Below, piece after piece: positions 62,256 to 64,000 of a stretch of 64,000 nt of DNA. The notes under the pieces are model-generated. The model saw only the letters and a list, made by a program, of their open reading frames with translations. It did no database searches and was not told the DNA's origin. Origin of the DNA: Methanolobus bombayensis (GTDB lineage: Archaea > Halobacteriota > Methanosarcinia > Methanosarcinales > Methanosarcinaceae); NCBI RefSeq assembly GCF_017873415.1, contig NZ_JAGGKD010000001.1, positions 310,001 through 374,000 on the forward strand, read 5' to 3'. Within the stretch, counting starts at the first letter, position 1; each line of letters starts with the position of its first letter. The translations under genes and the position numbers were made by a program.

Positions 62256-63122
62256 ATGATATCAGCTTTATTCAGGACCATGCGTCCTAAACAGTGGTAC
62301 AAAAATCTGGTTGTTTTTGTTGCAATTGTTTTTTCAGGTAATCTTGGAAACTTTGATGCATGGTCTGCTTCTTTGATTACATTTTTTGTATTCTGTCTCA
62401 TTTCAAGCAGTGTTTACGTCATCAATGATATAGTAGACGCTGAAAAAGACAAACAGCATCCTGTCAAAAAAAATCGTCCGATTGCTTCCGGAGAATTGAA
62501 GAGAGGACATGCATTTATTTTTTCAATAATTTTACTTGTCATTTCACTGGGTATATCATTTAACTTTACGCCATCATTGAGCATAATTTCTGGAGCATAC
62601 TTTGTATTATTTTTGCTCTATTCACTTGTACTAAAACAGATTGTAATAGTTGATGTACTGACCATATCCATAGGATTTGTGATGAGAGCTGCAGCTGGAG
62701 CCGTTGCAATAAGCGTTGTATTCTCCCCATGGCTTGTAATCTGCACATTCTTGGTGGCAATGTTTCTGGGACTTGGTAAAAGAAGGCATGAAATTTATTT
62801 ACTTGGTGATAGCGCCACTGCTCATCGTAAGATACTGGATGATTATTCGACAATGATGCTGGAGCAAATGATTACCATAATAACTGCATCTTTGGTTGTC
62901 TCATATTCCCTGTACACTTTCTTTTCAGGCAGGTACTATATGATGCTTACAATTCCACTTGCTGTTTATGGTCTTTTCAGGTATCTCTTTTTGATCCATA
63001 CTTCTGATTTTGGAGGAGAGCCTGAAATGTTGTTCAAAGATGCAGGAATGGTGGGTTGCATATTGATTTGGGTGATAATGGTACTTTTCATTCTCCATTT
63101 CACTCCTGTTTATTCTATATGA
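62256..63122 (+). CDS. UbiA-family polyprenyl-phosphate phosphoribosyltransferase-like
   Basis: 288 residues from ATG 62256; an upstream TTG at 62229 is less likely. The N-terminal MRPKQWYKN and the NDIVDAEKDKQHP motif with NRPIASG match decaprenyl-phosphate phosphoribosyltransferase (DPPR synthase, Rv3806c type). About eight membrane helices. Such enzymes load 5-phosphoribose from PRPP on a polyprenyl phosphate, giving a donor for GT-C enzymes. Its stop overlaps the next possible ATG by 4 nt. Confidence 0.8.
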   Translation: MISALFRTMRPKQWYKNLVVFVAIVFSGNLGNFDAWSASLITFFVFCLISSSVYVINDIVDAEKDKQHPVKKNRPIASGELKRGHAFIFSIILLVISLGISFNFTPSLSIISGAYFVLFLLYSLVLKQIVIVDVLTISIGFVMRAAAGAVAISVVFSPWLVICTFLVAMFLGLGKRRHEIYLLGDSATAHRKILDDYSTMMLEQMITIITASLVVSYSLYTFFSGRYYMMLTIPLAVYGLFRYLFLIHTSDFGGEPEMLFKDAGMVGCILIWVIMVLFILHFTPVYSI

Positions 63123-63130
63123 AAGAAGGG

Positions 63131-63832
63131 ATGATTTTGAGAACACTAAAATTCGATTTGCATACTCATACAAATAATTCACCAAAATGTGGTTTCCTGA
63201 CACCTGAAAAGCTGGTCAAAAAAGCTATTTCAAGGAGACTCGACGGCATAGCAGTAACTGATCATGATACCATAAAAGGTGCTCTTGAAGCCAGAAAATT
63301 TGAGACTGAAAATTTCAAGGTTATTGTGGGATGCGAGTTAATGACCACAAAAGGCGAAATAATAGGTTTGTTCTTGAATGAGGAAATAAAGTCAAGAGAT
63401 CCCTTTGAAGCCATAAGTGAAATACATAAGCAAGGTGGTATTGTAGTAGTTCCTCACCCATTCGATAAATTTCGTTCATCAAGATTTAATAATGTGGACA
63501 GTATTGTGCATCTTTTAGATGGGATTGAAGTTTTGAATTCCAGATGCTTAAAGAATGAAAGTAATGAGGATGCAAGGAAATATGCGTTGAAGAAACAAAA
63601 AGACTATAATCTGGTAATGCTTGCAGGAAGCGATGCTCACTTTTCAAATGAAGTAGGACATGCATACAATGAAATAAATGTTGACAATGAGGCTTATGAT
63701 AAAGATCCTATGCAGGCCCTTAAGGTATCAATCCTGGCCGGGAACGTGGATGTCTCTGGCAGAAAATCATCATTGATTAATCATGCAGGAACTAAATTGC
63801 TGAAATGGAAAAAACGCTATGTCAGTTATTGA
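63131..63832 (+). CDS. PHP-domain metal-dependent hydrolase
   Basis: About 233 residues. The PHP metal site is visible: FDLHTHTNNS near the N-terminus, VTDHDTIKG, GCELMT, PHPFDKF and the C-terminal GSDAHFSNE. The start is uncertain: ATG 63119 (overlapping the previous stop), ATG 63131, or TTG 63137, which is best spaced from AGAAGGG at 63124-63130. PHP enzymes are usually phosphoesterases. Next to a DPPR-synthase-like gene, it may remove the 5-phosphate of polyprenyl-phosphoribose. This is inference. Confidence 0.8.
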   Translation: MILRTLKFDLHTHTNNSPKCGFLTPEKLVKKAISRRLDGIAVTDHDTIKGALEARKFETENFKVIVGCELMTTKGEIIGLFLNEEIKSRDPFEAISEIHKQGGIVVVPHPFDKFRSSRFNNVDSIVHLLDGIEVLNSRCLKNESNEDARKYALKKQKDYNLVMLAGSDAHFSNEVGHAYNEINVDNEAYDKDPMQALKVSILAGNVDVSGRKSSLINHAGTKLLKWKKRYVSY

Positions 63833-64000
63833 AAAACTCAGGACAAAGATTCTGTTATCAGCTCTTTTTGCTGTAGTTGTATTTGCCCTTATTTCGATAT
63901 ATGCAGATCTTAACAAGATAACTGCTGAGCTAATTGCTTTTGAGTGGAAATACATTCCATTGATTCTTTTACTCACAGTTCTTAATTATCTCTTAAGATA
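63819..64000 (+). CDS. UPF0104/lysylphosphatidylglycerol-synthase-like membrane protein (partial)
   Basis: The gene starts at ATG 63819, inside the end of the PHP gene, and runs off the window; 60 residues are visible. A first helix (ILLSALFAVVVFALISIYA) is followed by FEWKYIPLILLLTVLNYLLR, the opening pattern of the UPF0104/AglD-C-terminal type flippase-like proteins. These are often next to glycosyltransferases in archaea. Only the start is seen, so the assignment is moderate. Confidence 0.65.
   Translation, partial: MSVIEKLRTKILLSALFAVVVFALISIYADLNKITAELIAFEWKYIPLILLLTVLNYLLR

Noticed and set aside
1-64000. CRISPR array, rRNA genes, integrated virus or inteins
   Set aside because: I saw no regularly spaced repeats, rRNA sequence, phage structural genes or intein splice motifs in rtcB or other usual hosts.

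Overview
The window is a single stretch of a methanogenic archaeon chromosome, most consistent with the Methanosarcinales (a Methanolobus/Methanococcoides-like organism). This is inferred from gene content, not from a marker-gene search. Diagnostic genes are an archaeal dihydroneopterin aldolase (methanopterin pathway), a CfbB-type a,c-diamide synthase (coenzyme F430 pathway), AksE/AksF-like genes (coenzyme B pathway), archaeosortase A, a PEF-CTERM protein, archaeal PriL/PCNA/TFS, archaetidyl-lipid enzymes and an archaellum operon. Promoters are AT-rich TATA boxes, several starts are TTG or GTG, and some mRNAs look leaderless.

Layout. 0-6.2 kb: an ABC ATPase, a small conserved protein, a large secreted and membrane-anchored zinc metalloprotease, a Cys-rich Rossmann protein and a small membrane protein. 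6.2-12 kb: tRNA-Thr(UGU), class II aldolase, a CDP-alcohol phosphatidyltransferase, archease and the RNA ligase RtcB, a candidate structured RNA, a stand-alone PUA protein resembling the C-terminus of archaeal TGT, and a bactofilin-like protein. 12-17 kb: argD-hisC, and on the other strand artA-asd-pssA-mptD. 17-20 kb: the information-processing operon nudix-tfs-pcn-priL, then a PEF-CTERM surface protein. 20.5-25 kb: cfbB, moaA, surE and small unknown genes. 25-31 kb: alaS, a GvpD/KaiC-like ATPase, a receiver-domain fusion, a CheY-like protein and a methyltransferase. 32-38.4 kb: the archaellum motor operon arlC/D/E-F-G-H-I-J, without archaellin genes. 38.4-43.4 kb: aksF-like, an unknown gene and aksE-like, then the oligosaccharyltransferase aglB.

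43.4-45.7 kb holds a decayed transposase and a compact insertion sequence with recognisable terminal inverted repeats. Beyond it, 45.8-64 kb is a glycan island on the + strand. A nonulosonic (sialic-acid-like) acid pathway (CMP-transferase, NeuB-type synthase, sugar N-formyltransferase, hydrolysing 2-epimerase, aminotransferase, 4,6-dehydratase) is bracketed by two related glycosyltransferase-like proteins. It is followed by a radical SAM/SPASM protein, a flippase, GT2 and GT-C glycosyltransferases, a DUF362 protein, a UbiA-family polyprenyl-phosphate phosphoribosyltransferase, a PHP hydrolase and a truncated UPF0104 membrane protein. Together with AglB and the archaellum operon, this suggests the window encodes much of the cell-surface glycosylation and motility programme.

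The most notable points are: a formyltransferase in the position where nonulosonate pathways normally carry an acetyltransferase; a 14-bp-stemmed RNA-like element downstream of rtcB; the probable coenzyme B (not leucine) role of the leuB/leuD-like pair and of the unknown gene between them; and a KaiC-like/receiver cluster just upstream of the archaellum operon. No CRISPR array, rRNA or integrated virus was seen.
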